64,000 nt of DNA from Ramlibacter rhizophilus (GCF_004681965.1 NZ_SMLL01000003.1:620001-684000); one strand, 5' to 3'. Numbered from the stretch's first letter, positions 30,665 to 39,553 are shown. The notes: a model not told the origin generated them from the letters alone. Numbers and translations: made by a program.

Positions 30665-31524
30665 ACAACGCGCAATCCACCCAGACCGTCACGCCCGAGC
30701 TGCGGGCCTGGATCGTGGCCCAGGCCCAGGCCGGGCAGCCGGCCGAGGCCGTGCTGCGTTCCATGAAAGCCTCCGGCTGGGACGAGGACGTCGCCATCGA
30801 GGCCATGGAAAGCACGCTGCGCGGCCACCTGGAAACCCAGGCGGTGGCGCAGGGGCTGCCGCCCGCGGTGCCGGTGCCGCAGCCTGCCATCGAGGAATCC
30901 CCCGTGTACCTGGACGTGGGCGACCGCCGCGTGCACGTGCTCCAGCAGCTCGCGCACCCGCGCGTGGTGGTCTTCGGCAACGTGGTCTCGGACGAGGAGT
31001 GCGACCAGCTCATCGAGCTGGCGCGGCCGCGCATGGTGCGCTCGCTCACCGTCGCCACCAAGACCGGCGGCGAGGAACTGCACGACGACCGCACCAGCAA
31101 CGGCATGTTCTTCCAGCGCGGCGAGAACGAGCTGGTCACGCGCATCGAGGCGCGGCTGGCCCAGCTGGTGAACTGGCCGGTGGAAAACGGCGAGGGCCTG
31201 CAGATCCTGCAGTACCGCCCCGGGGCCGAGTACAAGCCGCACTACGACTACTTCGAGCCCAAGGAGCCGGGCACGCCCAGCATCCTCAAGCGCGGCGGCC
31301 AGCGCGTAGGCACCATCATCATCTACCTGGCCGAACCGAAGAAGGGCGGGGGCACCACCTTCCCGGACGTGAACCTGGAGGTCTTCCCCAAGCGCGGGCA
31401 TGCGGTCTTCTTCAGCTACGACCGGCCGCATCCTTCCACGCGCACGCTGCACGGCGGCGCGCCGGTCATCGAAGGGGAGAAGTGGATCGCGACCAAGTGG
31501 CTGCGCGAAGGACGCTTTGATTGA
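30661..31524 (+). CDS. Fe(II)/2-oxoglutarate oxygenase, prolyl 4-hydroxylase-like
   Basis: A 287-residue protein with a C-terminal prolyl 4-hydroxylase (alpha-subunit type) domain at about 95-282. The iron ligands are visible as His194 and Asp196 in PHYDYFEPK and His264 in RTLHGG, with Lys274 to bind 2-oxoglutarate. The N-terminal ~55 residues form a helical module ([32 protein letters not shown]) that looks UBA-like. No signal, so cytoplasmic. The target is unknown. It is coupled to yaaA by ATGA. Confidence 0.9.
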   Translation: MNNAQSTQTVTPELRAWIVAQAQAGQPAEAVLRSMKASGWDEDVAIEAMESTLRGHLETQAVAQGLPPAVPVPQPAIEESPVYLDVGDRRVHVLQQLAHPRVVVFGNVVSDEECDQLIELARPRMVRSLTVATKTGGEELHDDRTSNGMFFQRGENELVTRIEARLAQLVNWPVENGEGLQILQYRPGAEYKPHYDYFEPKEPGTPSILKRGGQRVGTIIIYLAEPKKGGGTTFPDVNLEVFPKRGHAVFFSYDRPHPSTRTLHGGAPVIEGEKWIATKWLREGRFD

Positions 31525-31525
31525 C

Positions 31526-32374
31526 ATGAGCAATTCGCCTGAGCAGTCCCTGCTCGGTAAACCCGCTGCCTACGCCGACCGGTACGACGCCTCGCTGCTG
31601 TACCCCCTCTCGCGCGCCGGCCACCGCGCCGAGCTGGGCATCGGCACACGCCCCCCCTTCTTCGGCGCCGACCTCTGGACCGCCTACGAGCTGTCCTGGC
31701 TCACGCCGCGCGGCAAGCCGCAGGTGGCGCTGGCGCATGTCACCATCCCCTGCGAATCCCCCAACCTGGTGGAGAGCAAGTCCTTCAAGCTGTACCTGAA
31801 CAGCTTCACCAACACGCCCTTCGCCTCGGCCGATGCTGTGCGCGACCGCATCCGCGCCGACGTCAGCGAAGCGGTGTGGCGCGGTGCGCCGGCGGCGTCC
31901 ACCGTGGGCGTGCGCCTGCTCATGCCCGAGCAGTTCGACCTGGAGCTGGTGTCCGAGCTGGACGGCGTGAACCTGGACCGGCTGGACATCGAGTGCACGC
32001 AGTACACCCCTGCGCCCGAGCTGCTCACAGCGGCCTTCGACGAGCAGCCGGTGGAGGAGGTGCTCACCAGCAACCTCCTCAAGAGCAATTGCCTGGTCAC
32101 CGGCCAGCCCGACTGGGGCAGCGTGCAGATCCGCTACAGCGGCCCGCAGATCGACCAGGGCCAGCTGCTGCGCTACCTGGTGAGCTTTCGCAACCACAAC
32201 GAATTCCACGAGCAGTGCGTCGAGCGCATCTTCATGGACATCCGCGAGCGCTGCCGGCCGGTGAAGCTGTCGGTGTATGCGCGGTATACGCGGCGGGGTG
32301 GCCTGGATATCAATCCGTTCCGGACCAGCCATCCGGGAGGGGTGCCGGCGAATGTGAGGACGGCGCGGCAGTAG
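31526..32374 (+). CDS. queF: NADPH-dependent 7-cyano-7-deazaguanine reductase QueF
   Basis: Reduces preQ0 to preQ1 in queuosine synthesis. The 282-residue two-module form, like that of E. coli, carries the substrate thioimide Cys in [13 protein letters not shown] and the [12 protein letters not shown] motif. The ATG at 31526 overlaps the region just after the oxygenase stop. Six bases upstream lies a TTG that is also in reach. An inverted repeat follows the stop. Confidence 0.95.
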   Translation: MSNSPEQSLLGKPAAYADRYDASLLYPLSRAGHRAELGIGTRPPFFGADLWTAYELSWLTPRGKPQVALAHVTIPCESPNLVESKSFKLYLNSFTNTPFASADAVRDRIRADVSEAVWRGAPAASTVGVRLLMPEQFDLELVSELDGVNLDRLDIECTQYTPAPELLTAAFDEQPVEEVLTSNLLKSNCLVTGQPDWGSVQIRYSGPQIDQGQLLRYLVSFRNHNEFHEQCVERIFMDIRERCRPVKLSVYARYTRRGGLDINPFRTSHPGGVPANVRTARQ

Positions 32375-32383
32375 TCCGGAGGC

Positions 32384-32424
32384 TGAAGTGGAAAGGGCGG
32401 CCATGGGCCGCCCTTTCCACTTCA
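32384..32424. repeat. Perfect 18-bp inverted repeat between queF and pilY1
   Basis: TGAAGTGGAAAGGGCGGC and its exact complement flank a five-base loop. It lies between two convergent genes, so a bidirectional terminator is the natural reading, but neither side has a T tract. Confidence 0.7.
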
Positions 32425-32443
32425 GATGCTCCCGAACCGGCTC

Positions 32444-35400
32444 TCAGCGCGGGTTTTCCACGAACCAGTACTTGCGCGCGCGGTTGGGCGCCACGGGGAT
32501 CACTGGCCTGCAGCCTGCGAGGCCGCAGCCCGTGTCGTTTCCGGTGGTGTTCGGGTTGGCGGCTCCAGGGTCGGCGATGCCGCCGATCACGAAGGGCACC
32601 TGCTTGTTCACCGTGGCATTGGTGGTGGGATCGACATAGCTGACCGCGACCACGCCGCTGACCGGGCTGGGGGGCATGCCACCGCCGTTACGGATTTCGG
32701 AGATGGCGCCCTGGCAGAAAGCCTTGGCACCGTACACCTTGGCTTGGCCGAGGTTGCCGGTGCAGGTGCTGCCGGAGCTGCTGGGAGGACGGTTGGTGGA
32801 GAAGTAGGTGTAGCCCGCGACCGTGAGCGGGGCGTTGATCACTTTTTCTCCGCCGGTGTTCATTGGAATCACGCAGCCCTTGACCTGCGTTTGCGAGGTA
32901 CCCACCCGCCCGACATCGGCCAGGGCAATCTCCGGGTAGGTGTAGTTGGCGTTCGGACGCTTGGGCTGCGTGTCGAAGAGCGTGTAGAAGCCGTCGCTCG
33001 TCGTCGTGCAACCGTAGTAGGAAACCGCCGAGTCGGTCGTCGGCTTGCCGCACAAGGGCTTCTCGCGGTCGCCCGTGCCCACCATCACGGCCGTGAAGTC
33101 CCCCCGCACGGTGTCCTTGCTGTTGACCACGTCGGGCGGGAAGAAGACCTTGCGTTTGGTCGTTCCGTCCGAGAGGGACGCAATCTTGCGGATCTGCCAG
33201 TCGTCCTTGGTCTTGCCGCACAGCGCGGAGCTGTCCGCACAGGTCTTGGTCACTTCGAAATCGATGCGGAACACGTTGCCGTGCACGTCCGAGCCGTAGG
33301 CGCGGTCCACGAACCCGTCGTAGTCGGCGTCCATCAGCGTCAGGTCGGCCGGCACGCTGCGCATGCCGTCGAAGCTGAGTTCCGCCAGCTTGGTGCCGTC
33401 GGCGGCGTCCAGGACATACACCCGGTTGCCCACCGTGGTGCTGGCCGCCGGGGTCAGCGTGTCCTCGGCCGCTGCGTCGTAGCCGCCGCCCATGATCAGT
33501 ACGGGCTTCGGCGTGACCTTGCCCTCTCCATCCACGTCCCCATACCCCTTCAGTCGCGTGACCTTGGCCTCCGACCACGTCTGGCCCAGGCCTGCCAGAT
33601 CAGACGGTGTCTTGGTCCACATCAGCTTCGGCGCATTGACGTTGGTCACGTCGAAGGCATAGAGCGCATTGCCGCCGCGGCGCAGGCCGACGTACAGGTA
33701 CACCTTCTCCGCGGCGCCCGACGCGTTCATTTTCGCGTAATAGGACACCGGCCCGTCCACGAAGTAGTCGCGCGCCGTCGGCGGGTTGGTGGCGTTGCTC
33801 GGAACGATCGTAGTGGCCAGTCGTACCTCGGGGGAGTTCGTGCGCAGCCGATTCAGCTTGGAAATGGTCTCCTTGGGAATGAAGGACCAGTACTCGTTCC
33901 CGGCCGCCACGCCGCCGTAGGTTGCAGTCTGGTTTCCGTTGATGGCGCGGATGGTTCCGTCGTTGGATCCATAGAAGACAACGATGTTGTTCGCGCCGCC
34001 CGTGCCGCCGTAGTTCACGACCGCCGGCCGCGAATGGAGCACGTCGCCGTGGATGGAGGGGCGAACGGTGATGCTGCCGCCGGGCCCGAGGTCATACCCG
34101 TCGTTGGCGACGTTGTTGGCGCCGCGCACCCAGTTGATCAAGTCCTGTTTGGATGTGCTGTCAAGAGAGCCGAAGTGGCTCGAGCTCGTCAGGCTGCTGT
34201 TGCTCGTCGAGAAGGCACTGCCGGAGCTTGTGAGATCGTTGCAAGTGCCCGAGAGGCAGGTATAGACTTTTCGCGTCGCCTGACTGCTTGCGTAAGTTGT
34301 ACGCAAGCGCTGCGCCGCGCCACCCTTTTCGACGACTTCGCCATCGGGCGAGTCAGAACTGGAAGCAGGCGTTCCCATCGGGTCGTTGATGAAGAACGTG
34401 CTGGCCTCGGTCCAGAAAGACACCGCCTCCGGCTTGATGAAGCCTGTAGTCCCACTGGTCACGGCCTGCCCTCCGTTCGAATCCTGCAGGCTCAGCGTGT
34501 CGGTGACGGGGTCGTAGCCGAACTTGTACTGCTTGAGGTTGCCGCGCCAGCGCGGCTTGCCCTGCGCGTCGGGGCGGAACATGCCCATGAACACCTGGTT
34601 CAGGTAGGAGCCCCGCGTGTTCACGCTGACCGGCAGGCTCGCGGAGGCGAACACACTGTTGACGGCCAGGATCTGGTTCAGGATGTTCTGGAACGCCGCG
34701 GCGATTTCGGCGCCGTTGTTGGTGGACGAGTTCACGGCGAAGTACTCGCCGCCGCTGCGCACGGCCATGCTGCGCAGGGCGGCCGACCAGCCGGGGCCCT
34801 GGCCCGTCGTGATGGGATCCACGTCCATGGTGAACGTGGTGATGCCTTCCGGCGCGGCCTTCATGAAGCGGGCCCACTCGTCGATCGGATTGCCCTGGGA
34901 GCCGCTGGGGTTAAGGGTGATCTCGCCCGGATAGCTCATGTTCAGCCGCGTGTACTGGGCCTGCAGGTGTGTATTGGCCGTGGACATCGAGTTGTTGTCG
35001 TCCTGCGAGGGCCCGTTACTCACGAACACGATGTAGTTGCGCGAACAACCGTCCTGCGGCGGCTTGTTGTACTCGGAGGCGGCATAGCCGGACAGGGCGT
35101 TGCCCGACTGCTGGTACACCGCATTGCTGGCGGCACTGCCGCCGTTGGTGTTGCCCGAATAGTCCGTCTTGATCTTCTGGTTCCCCGAGTAGGGCGCTAG
35201 ACCCGCGAAATAGCGGTAGGCCTCCGCCATGGACAACGAAGACAGGCCCTTGCTGCCCTTGTCGTTGCCGATGTCCAGCGTCCTGATCAGTTCGCGAAAG
35301 ACCGGTTTGTAGGTGGCGTCCGCAGTGCGCACAGCGGCGCGGACGTAGCCGCCAGAGTCGCCCTTGTTGTCCCCGCCGGTTTCGTTGTACAGCATCAAGC

Positions 35401-35659
35401 CGATGCGGACCGCACCGACCGGCAGGCTGTCGATGGTGCTGAGGAGGGCCGCGCGCTCGCGCTCGAACATCGAGTTCCAGTTGGCGGTGTTGTCGAAGAC
35501 GAACAGGATGTTGGGGGGCGCCACGCTGCCGTCGCCCGTGCTGTAGATGTCGATGTCGCTCATGTACGGCGGCCCCGACTGGGCCACCGAGGGCGCGGTG
35601 TGCAAGGCGGTGAAAAGGGCCAGGAACACGCCCAGCATCTGTCGGAGGAGTCGGATCAT
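32444..35659 (-). CDS. pilY1: Type IV pilus tip/adhesin protein PilY1
   Basis: A pilus-tip factor that supports extension, adhesion and surface sensing. The 1071-residue protein has a signal peptide (LLRQMLGVFLALFTALHTAPSVAQ), an N-terminal von Willebrand A-like part starting PPNILFVFDNTANW, and a C-terminal beta-propeller (Neisseria PilC-type) domain. A calcium-loop-like DADYDGFVDRAYGSD lies near residue 775. The von Willebrand metal motif is DNTAN rather than DXSXS. The ATG at 35659 lies nine bases after pilX. It is the last gene of the minor-pilin operon. Confidence 0.93.
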   Translation of the reverse strand: MIRLLRQMLGVFLALFTALHTAPSVAQSGPPYMSDIDIYSTGDGSVAPPNILFVFDNTANWNSMFERERAALLSTIDSLPVGAVRIGLMLYNETGGDNKGDSGGYVRAAVRTADATYKPVFRELIRTLDIGNDKGSKGLSSLSMAEAYRYFAGLAPYSGNQKIKTDYSGNTNGGSAASNAVYQQSGNALSGYAASEYNKPPQDGCSRNYIVFVSNGPSQDDNNSMSTANTHLQAQYTRLNMSYPGEITLNPSGSQGNPIDEWARFMKAAPEGITTFTMDVDPITTGQGPGWSAALRSMAVRSGGEYFAVNSSTNNGAEIAAAFQNILNQILAVNSVFASASLPVSVNTRGSYLNQVFMGMFRPDAQGKPRWRGNLKQYKFGYDPVTDTLSLQDSNGGQAVTSGTTGFIKPEAVSFWTEASTFFINDPMGTPASSSDSPDGEVVEKGGAAQRLRTTYASSQATRKVYTCLSGTCNDLTSSGSAFSTSNSSLTSSSHFGSLDSTSKQDLINWVRGANNVANDGYDLGPGGSITVRPSIHGDVLHSRPAVVNYGGTGGANNIVVFYGSNDGTIRAINGNQTATYGGVAAGNEYWSFIPKETISKLNRLRTNSPEVRLATTIVPSNATNPPTARDYFVDGPVSYYAKMNASGAAEKVYLYVGLRRGGNALYAFDVTNVNAPKLMWTKTPSDLAGLGQTWSEAKVTRLKGYGDVDGEGKVTPKPVLIMGGGYDAAAEDTLTPAASTTVGNRVYVLDAADGTKLAELSFDGMRSVPADLTLMDADYDGFVDRAYGSDVHGNVFRIDFEVTKTCADSSALCGKTKDDWQIRKIASLSDGTTKRKVFFPPDVVNSKDTVRGDFTAVMVGTGDREKPLCGKPTTDSAVSYYGCTTTSDGFYTLFDTQPKRPNANYTYPEIALADVGRVGTSQTQVKGCVIPMNTGGEKVINAPLTVAGYTYFSTNRPPSSSGSTCTGNLGQAKVYGAKAFCQGAISEIRNGGGMPPSPVSGVVAVSYVDPTTNATVNKQVPFVIGGIADPGAANPNTTGNDTGCGLAGCRPVIPVAPNRARKYWFVENPR

Positions 35660-35667
35660 GGCGGACC

Positions 35668-36258
35668 TCAATTGCAATAGGAGCTGGCGTCGGCGGTCAG
35701 GATCTTCAGGCCCGCGCCTTGATTGACGGCGACCTGCGCGGCGCTGCGCGCGTCGGTGACCACGGCCCGCAGGTTCCACTCGGTCGTGGCGCACAGCGAG
35801 TCGTCCACGGACACGCTGCCGCTGGGGTATTCGATGTGGCCGCCGCCGCCGTTGCCGCTGGTGCTGAGGCACACGCGGTCGGTTTCGACGGCGGCATTGA
35901 GTTCGTAGTTCTTGATCGGCCGCACGCGGTAGCAGGTGGGCTGCGGCGTCATGTTCACCACGTAGTCGTTGGCGCCGTCCTTGTCGATGTCCACGTTGAT
36001 CGGCGTGGCCGCGACGGTGGCGGGCGTGGTGCTGAAGGCGGTGCTGCTGATCACGGTCTCGATGGCCAGGTTGGCCGCGGCGATCGCCTCCTGGCGCGAT
36101 TGCATGTTGCCCACCACGCGCACGTTGGTGGTGGACGAGTTGAAGGCGTTGATGGCGAAGACGCTCAGGAGCACGAGGAAGATCAGCGCCACGACCAAAG
36201 TGGCGCCGCGTTGCGCGGTTGGCGTCGAGCGCAGGAAGCGGGTTCGGCAAGGCGTCAT
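35668..36258 (-). CDS. pilX: Minor pilin assembly protein PilX
   Basis: A 196-residue PilX-type minor pilin. The N-terminal QRGATLVVALIFLVLLSVFA is the pilin-like helix but lacks the typical Glu5 pattern, as PilX proteins do. The C-terminal domain has paired Cys residues. It lies two bases after pilW and is followed by pilY1; PilX is thought to be part of the tip complex with PilV, PilW and PilY1. Confidence 0.9.
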   Translation of the reverse strand: MTPCRTRFLRSTPTAQRGATLVVALIFLVLLSVFAINAFNSSTTNVRVVGNMQSRQEAIAAANLAIETVISSTAFSTTPATVAATPINVDIDKDGANDYVVNMTPQPTCYRVRPIKNYELNAAVETDRVCLSTSGNGGGGHIEYPSGSVSVDDSLCATTEWNLRAVVTDARSAAQVAVNQGAGLKILTADASSYCN

Positions 36259-36260
36259 GG

Positions 36261-37364
36261 TCAGGATTCCCGCAGGCCCGCCCAGTTGTTCAGGCGAATG
36301 GTGGTCACGTAGCCGCGGCGCTTGAAGTTCAGGGCGGTCGACGGCGGCGAGTAGCTGAAGGCGGTGGTGTTGGTCTGGCCGGCGGCGTAGGTGCCCACGT
36401 CGCTCCAGCCGGCGGTGAATTCGGGGCTGCGCGAGACCAGGCTGATGCGCACGGCCACCACATCGACCCAGCGAGTGCTCATGTAAGTGGTTTCGGTCGC
36501 GCCAGCGGACGGGCCGTTCAGACCGTACCAGGTGTCCGGCACGCCATCACGAGTCGCAGGGCTGTCGTCGATCCCGAAGTCGAACCCGATCTGGTCGATC
36601 CCTTCGGCCAGGGGCTGGTTGGTGAACGTGGCGCCATTGAGCTCGCTCACACGCAGCGTCGGGATGCCGTCGCCGGCGCCGCTGCAGTCGTTGCAATTGG
36701 CGATGTAGTAGATGCGGCTGATGAAGCGGCGCGCCGGATTGGCGGACGCCGCGCCGCCGCCGGCGGGCGGCAGGGCCTTGAGGTTGAAGTTGGTGGCGTT
36801 ACTCCCGCTGCCGACCGCGGCCTTGTAGCTGGCGTAGTTGTCGAACTGGTTGTGCGAGGTCTGCACGTACAGCACGCCGTTGGTCAGCGAACCGATGGCC
36901 GTGGTGGCGGTGTCCAGGCGCCGGATCGCCAGCACCGGCGTGCCGCTCTTGTAGTTGGGTATGCAGGTGAGCGATGCGGCGGCGGCGGGCGTAAAGCCCT
37001 GCACCGGTGCAGGCACGGTCACCGGCACCGTGTTCTGCATGGTGACCAGCGCCGTGGCCAGCGTGGTGCTGTCCTGGCAGGGAGAATTGGTGAGCGTTCC
37101 GCCCGCCGTCGCTGGCACCGTGCCGTAGTAGCCCGCCAGCGAGATTTCCTGCGTCAGCAGGTCCAGCGCGTAGCGGCCGTTCTCGATGTGCCGCACGCTC
37201 TTGTCCAGCTCGCTATTGGCACGGCTCGCATTGCCGAACATCAGGGCGAGGCCCGCCACCAGCAGCATGCCGATGGTCAGGCCGACCATTACCTCGACCA
37301 GGCTCACGCCGCGCATGGCGCGAAGCCGAGGAAGCGAACGCGCGTTCTTGACCACCGATGTCAT
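36261..37364 (-). CDS. pilW: Minor pilin PilW
   Basis: A 367-residue minor pilin. The prepilin peptidase site and helix are RGVSLVEVMVGLTIGMLLVA, with Glu5 present; the body contains the PilW-type ISLAGYYG and a Cys pair (IANCNDCSG). The ATG at 37364 overlaps the pilV stop (ATGA), so translation is coupled. Part of the priming and tip complex. Confidence 0.92.
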   Translation of the reverse strand: MTSVVKNARSLPRLRAMRGVSLVEVMVGLTIGMLLVAGLALMFGNASRANSELDKSVRHIENGRYALDLLTQEISLAGYYGTVPATAGGTLTNSPCQDSTTLATALVTMQNTVPVTVPAPVQGFTPAAAASLTCIPNYKSGTPVLAIRRLDTATTAIGSLTNGVLYVQTSHNQFDNYASYKAAVGSGSNATNFNLKALPPAGGGAASANPARRFISRIYYIANCNDCSGAGDGIPTLRVSELNGATFTNQPLAEGIDQIGFDFGIDDSPATRDGVPDTWYGLNGPSAGATETTYMSTRWVDVVAVRISLVSRSPEFTAGWSDVGTYAAGQTNTTAFSYSPPSTALNFKRRGYVTTIRLNNWAGLRES

Positions 37365-37921
37365 GAGAGCACTCCGATGCGCACGACCGTGCTGACGGCG
37401 CGGCGCAGCGTGGCGTCGCCGTAGGTGGGGGCGGTGGTGCCGCCATAGCCGCAGGCCACGGTCGTCGACGCGGTGGACTGCACGCCCTCCCAGAACACTG
37501 CGACCACGAATTCGTTGGTGGTGCCGGCGACCTGCTGCACGCAGCCACGTGCGGTCCTGATCGCTCCCACGCTCTGGCCGGCCTGCACTTCGGCCGCGCC
37601 GAGCAGCAGCTTGGTCCATTCGCACTTGTCGCGGTCGGCGACGCTGGTGGTCGGGCAGTTGGTCGGGGGTAACGTGTTGCCCAGGTACTCCGTGGTGAGC
37701 ACATAGGAGCCGGCGGCGCTGCGATTGGTGTTGATCCGCTGCACCATATCGTTCAGCAGGATCATGGCCTGGGCGCGCTGGTAACCCTCCAGGTTGGTCA
37801 CCGCGGTGCGGGCCTGCAGCCCGACGAAACCGAGCACCCCGAAGGCCACGATCAGCATGGCGATCAGGGATTCCATCATGGCGGCGCCACGCTGCCGCCG
37901 GAGTGCCTTGCGCGAGTTCAT
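37361..37921 (-). CDS. pilV: Minor pilin PilV
   Basis: A 186-residue minor pilin with cleavage region RGAAMMESLIAMLIVAFGVL (Glu5 present) and the PilV-type QAMILLNDMVQRINTNR. The ATG at 37921 overlaps the fimT stop (ATGA); a further ATG six codons upstream is less likely. Cys residues at CPTTSVADRDKCEW suggest a disulfide. Confidence 0.92.
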   Translation of the reverse strand: MNSRKALRRQRGAAMMESLIAMLIVAFGVLGFVGLQARTAVTNLEGYQRAQAMILLNDMVQRINTNRSAAGSYVLTTEYLGNTLPPTNCPTTSVADRDKCEWTKLLLGAAEVQAGQSVGAIRTARGCVQQVAGTTNEFVVAVFWEGVQSTASTTVACGYGGTTAPTYGDATLRRAVSTVVRIGVLS

Positions 37922-38421
37922 GTGGTGGAGGTGGTGCATGCGGACGTGACGGAGCGCGGCCGGCCCGAGGGGTCGACCGTGATGCAGCGATGGTTGCCGT
38001 AACTGTTGGAGAAGCCGAACCGTGCAGTTCCGCCCCCCGCCACCGTGGCTCGCCCGTTGGCCTCGAAGACGATGCCGGCGGGCGGCGTGGTGGAGTTGAC
38101 GCTCAAGCCGTGGATAGCGCCGCGCTGCCCGAGGGCGGTGCTGCCGACGACCGTCTGCACTGTCCAGCCGTTGGCCCAGCTGCCCGAAGTGGGAACGATG
38201 CTGACCTGCGCCGCGCGCTTGATCGCCTCGCTGCGGGCGAGGGTGAGGTCGGCCACCAGGTCGTACCCGACGGACCGCAGCCGCTGGGCCGCGATCAGGC
38301 GTTGCATGCCGGGTGCGGCGAGCGAAGCGACCAGGGCCAGCAAGGCCACGGCCACCATCATCTCCAGAAGGGTGAAGCCACTGTTGCAGCGTCGCCCGAG
38401 GGCGGAGGGGGGGCGGAGCAT
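37918..38421 (-). CDS. fimT: FimT/GspH-type minor pilin
   Basis: A 167-residue pilin-like protein: cleavage region NSGFTLLEMMVAVALLALVA with Glu5, then the GspH/FimT body (RSVGYDLVADLTLARSEAIKR, Cys pair near the end). FimT in some relatives binds DNA during uptake; this cannot be told here. The ATG at 38421 is used; a GTG at 38430 that overlaps the pilE stop (GTGA) is a good alternative. Confidence 0.88.
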   Translation of the reverse strand: MLRPPSALGRRCNSGFTLLEMMVAVALLALVASLAAPGMQRLIAAQRLRSVGYDLVADLTLARSEAIKRAAQVSIVPTSGSWANGWTVQTVVGSTALGQRGAIHGLSVNSTTPPAGIVFEANGRATVAGGGTARFGFSNSYGNHRCITVDPSGRPRSVTSACTTSTT

Positions 38422-38426
38422 TGGAC

Positions 38427-38861
38427 TCACCAGCAGTTCACAGGTGACTTCGCACCGATCTGGGAAACGGCGAGGGTTCCGCAGCTGTCCTTGAGCTGGC
38501 CGCCCTGCGGGATCGCCTGAACCGAGAACGTCGGAGGCGACGCCGTGCTGATGCTGACCTGCGCGCAAAACGTGTAGTGGCCGTTCAGGCTGGACGGCGG
38601 GTTGACGTTCAACTCGCTTGACAGTGCGGCGCAGGCGTTCGAGGTGCCCGCCGCAGGCGAATAGAAGCGGCGGTCAAGCATCCACTGCTGCTGCCGGCTC
38701 GCCACTTCCATCAGGAACTGCTGCGCCTCGGCGCGCCGCGACTTGCGGATCTGATCCATGAACGAGGGATACGCCACCGCGGCCAGGATCGCGACCACCG
38801 CCACGGCGATCATCAGTTCGATCAGGGTGAAGCCGCGCTGCGCCCGGCGTTGCTTGAACAT
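38427..38861 (-). CDS. pilE: Type IV pilin PilE-like (minor pilin)
   Basis: A 144-residue pilin. The leader MFKQRRAQRG is cut before FTLIELMIAVAVVAILAAVA (Glu5 present), and the body has the PilE/ComP-type Cys loop (DSCGTLAVSQIGAKSPVNCW) at the C-terminus. AAGGAAGGG precedes the ATG. It is the first gene of pilE-fimT-pilV-pilW-pilX-pilY1. By context it is a minor rather than the major pilin. Confidence 0.9.
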   Translation of the reverse strand: MFKQRRAQRGFTLIELMIAVAVVAILAAVAYPSFMDQIRKSRRAEAQQFLMEVASRQQQWMLDRRFYSPAAGTSNACAALSSELNVNPPSSLNGHYTFCAQVSISTASPPTFSVQAIPQGGQLKDSCGTLAVSQIGAKSPVNCW

Positions 38862-39143
38862 GGATTCCCTTCCTTGGCTTGCGGACTGCTGACAAGATGA
38901 CGGAGGCCACCTTATCGCTGAGCCTGTGACAGCGCTTACCAAATCTGACAAACGGCTGAGGCATCGTGACGAGCGGTAACGCAGGAGCTATTTCGGCCTA
39001 ATTCCTGTGGTAAGCGCGTGGAAGGCTCGGAATCGTCCGATCCGCACTCGGATTCGTGCCCGCCCGCGTTCCGGACGAATCCGAGCCCCGCATTCAGCGC
39101 ACGCCGATGGGCCGCCCGGGGCTGCGCCGGCACAGTCACGGTC
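38862..39143. promoter_or_regulatory. Divergent regulatory region between pilE and the receiver gene
   Basis: The largest gene-free gap (282 bases). It holds GCGCTTACCA (38932-38941) and its inverse (39008-39017), and a three-copy repeat nearer the receiver gene (39026-39085). I see no clear -35/-10 pair and no sigma-54 site for pilE. Confidence 0.5.
39026..39085. repeat. Three-copy operator-like repeat upstream of the receiver gene
   Basis: CTCGGAATCGT (39026-39036) and CTCGGATTCGT (39047-39057) are direct repeats 21 bases apart. An exact inverse, ACGAATCCGAG (39075-39085), follows after a 17-base spacer. It could be protein binding sites or a hairpin in the receiver mRNA leader. Confidence 0.6.
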
Positions 39144-39530
39144 ATGGCCTCGACCCCTTCGACCCGTGTGTTCCTCGCCGACGACTCCGGAATGATCCGC
39201 TCGCGCGTCGCGGCACTGCTGCGCTCGCACGACATGGAGGTGGTGGGGCAGGCCGGCACCCCGCAGGCCTGCATCGACGGCATCCTGGCCGCCCATCCGC
39301 AGGTGGTCGTGCTGGACGTGCAGCTGGAAGGCGGCACGGGCCTGCAGGTGCTCAGGGCCGTGCGCCACGCCGCGCCCGAGATCGCCTTCGTCGTCTTCAG
39401 CAACAACGCCGGCCCCGCCTACCGCAAGCGCTACCTGGAGGAAGGCGCCGCCGTCTTCCTCGACAAGAGCCGCGAATTCGAACAACTGCCTGCTGCCGTC
39501 ACCGATGCCGGCCCGCTGTTGCCGCATTGA
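39144..39530 (+). CDS. Stand-alone response-regulator receiver protein
   Basis: A CheY-like single receiver domain of 128 residues with acidic pair Asp13-Asp14, phospho-acceptor Asp58 (VVVLDVQLEGGTG), Ser86 and Lys108 (FLDKS). It has no output domain and no kinase gene beside it. The receiver looks most like those of NarL/LytR-type regulators. The ATG at 39144 is chosen; an upstream extension is open but low in conservation and has no ribosome-binding site. It lies between the minor-pilin operon and an FNR-type regulator, so a role in pilus or redox control is possible. Confidence 0.88.
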   Translation: MASTPSTRVFLADDSGMIRSRVAALLRSHDMEVVGQAGTPQACIDGILAAHPQVVVLDVQLEGGTGLQVLRAVRHAAPEIAFVVFSNNAGPAYRKRYLEEGAAVFLDKSREFEQLPAAVTDAGPLLPH

Positions 39531-39553
39531 CCCGATTTCCTGGAGTAGTACGA

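Noticed and set aside
32426..35200. A 924-codon plus-strand frame opposite pilY1
   Set aside because: No domain, shadow composition; pilY1 has a signal peptide and family motifs.
38862..38960. sigma-54 promoter for pilE
   Set aside because: No GG-N10-GC with TGGCAC-like sequence is found upstream of pilE.
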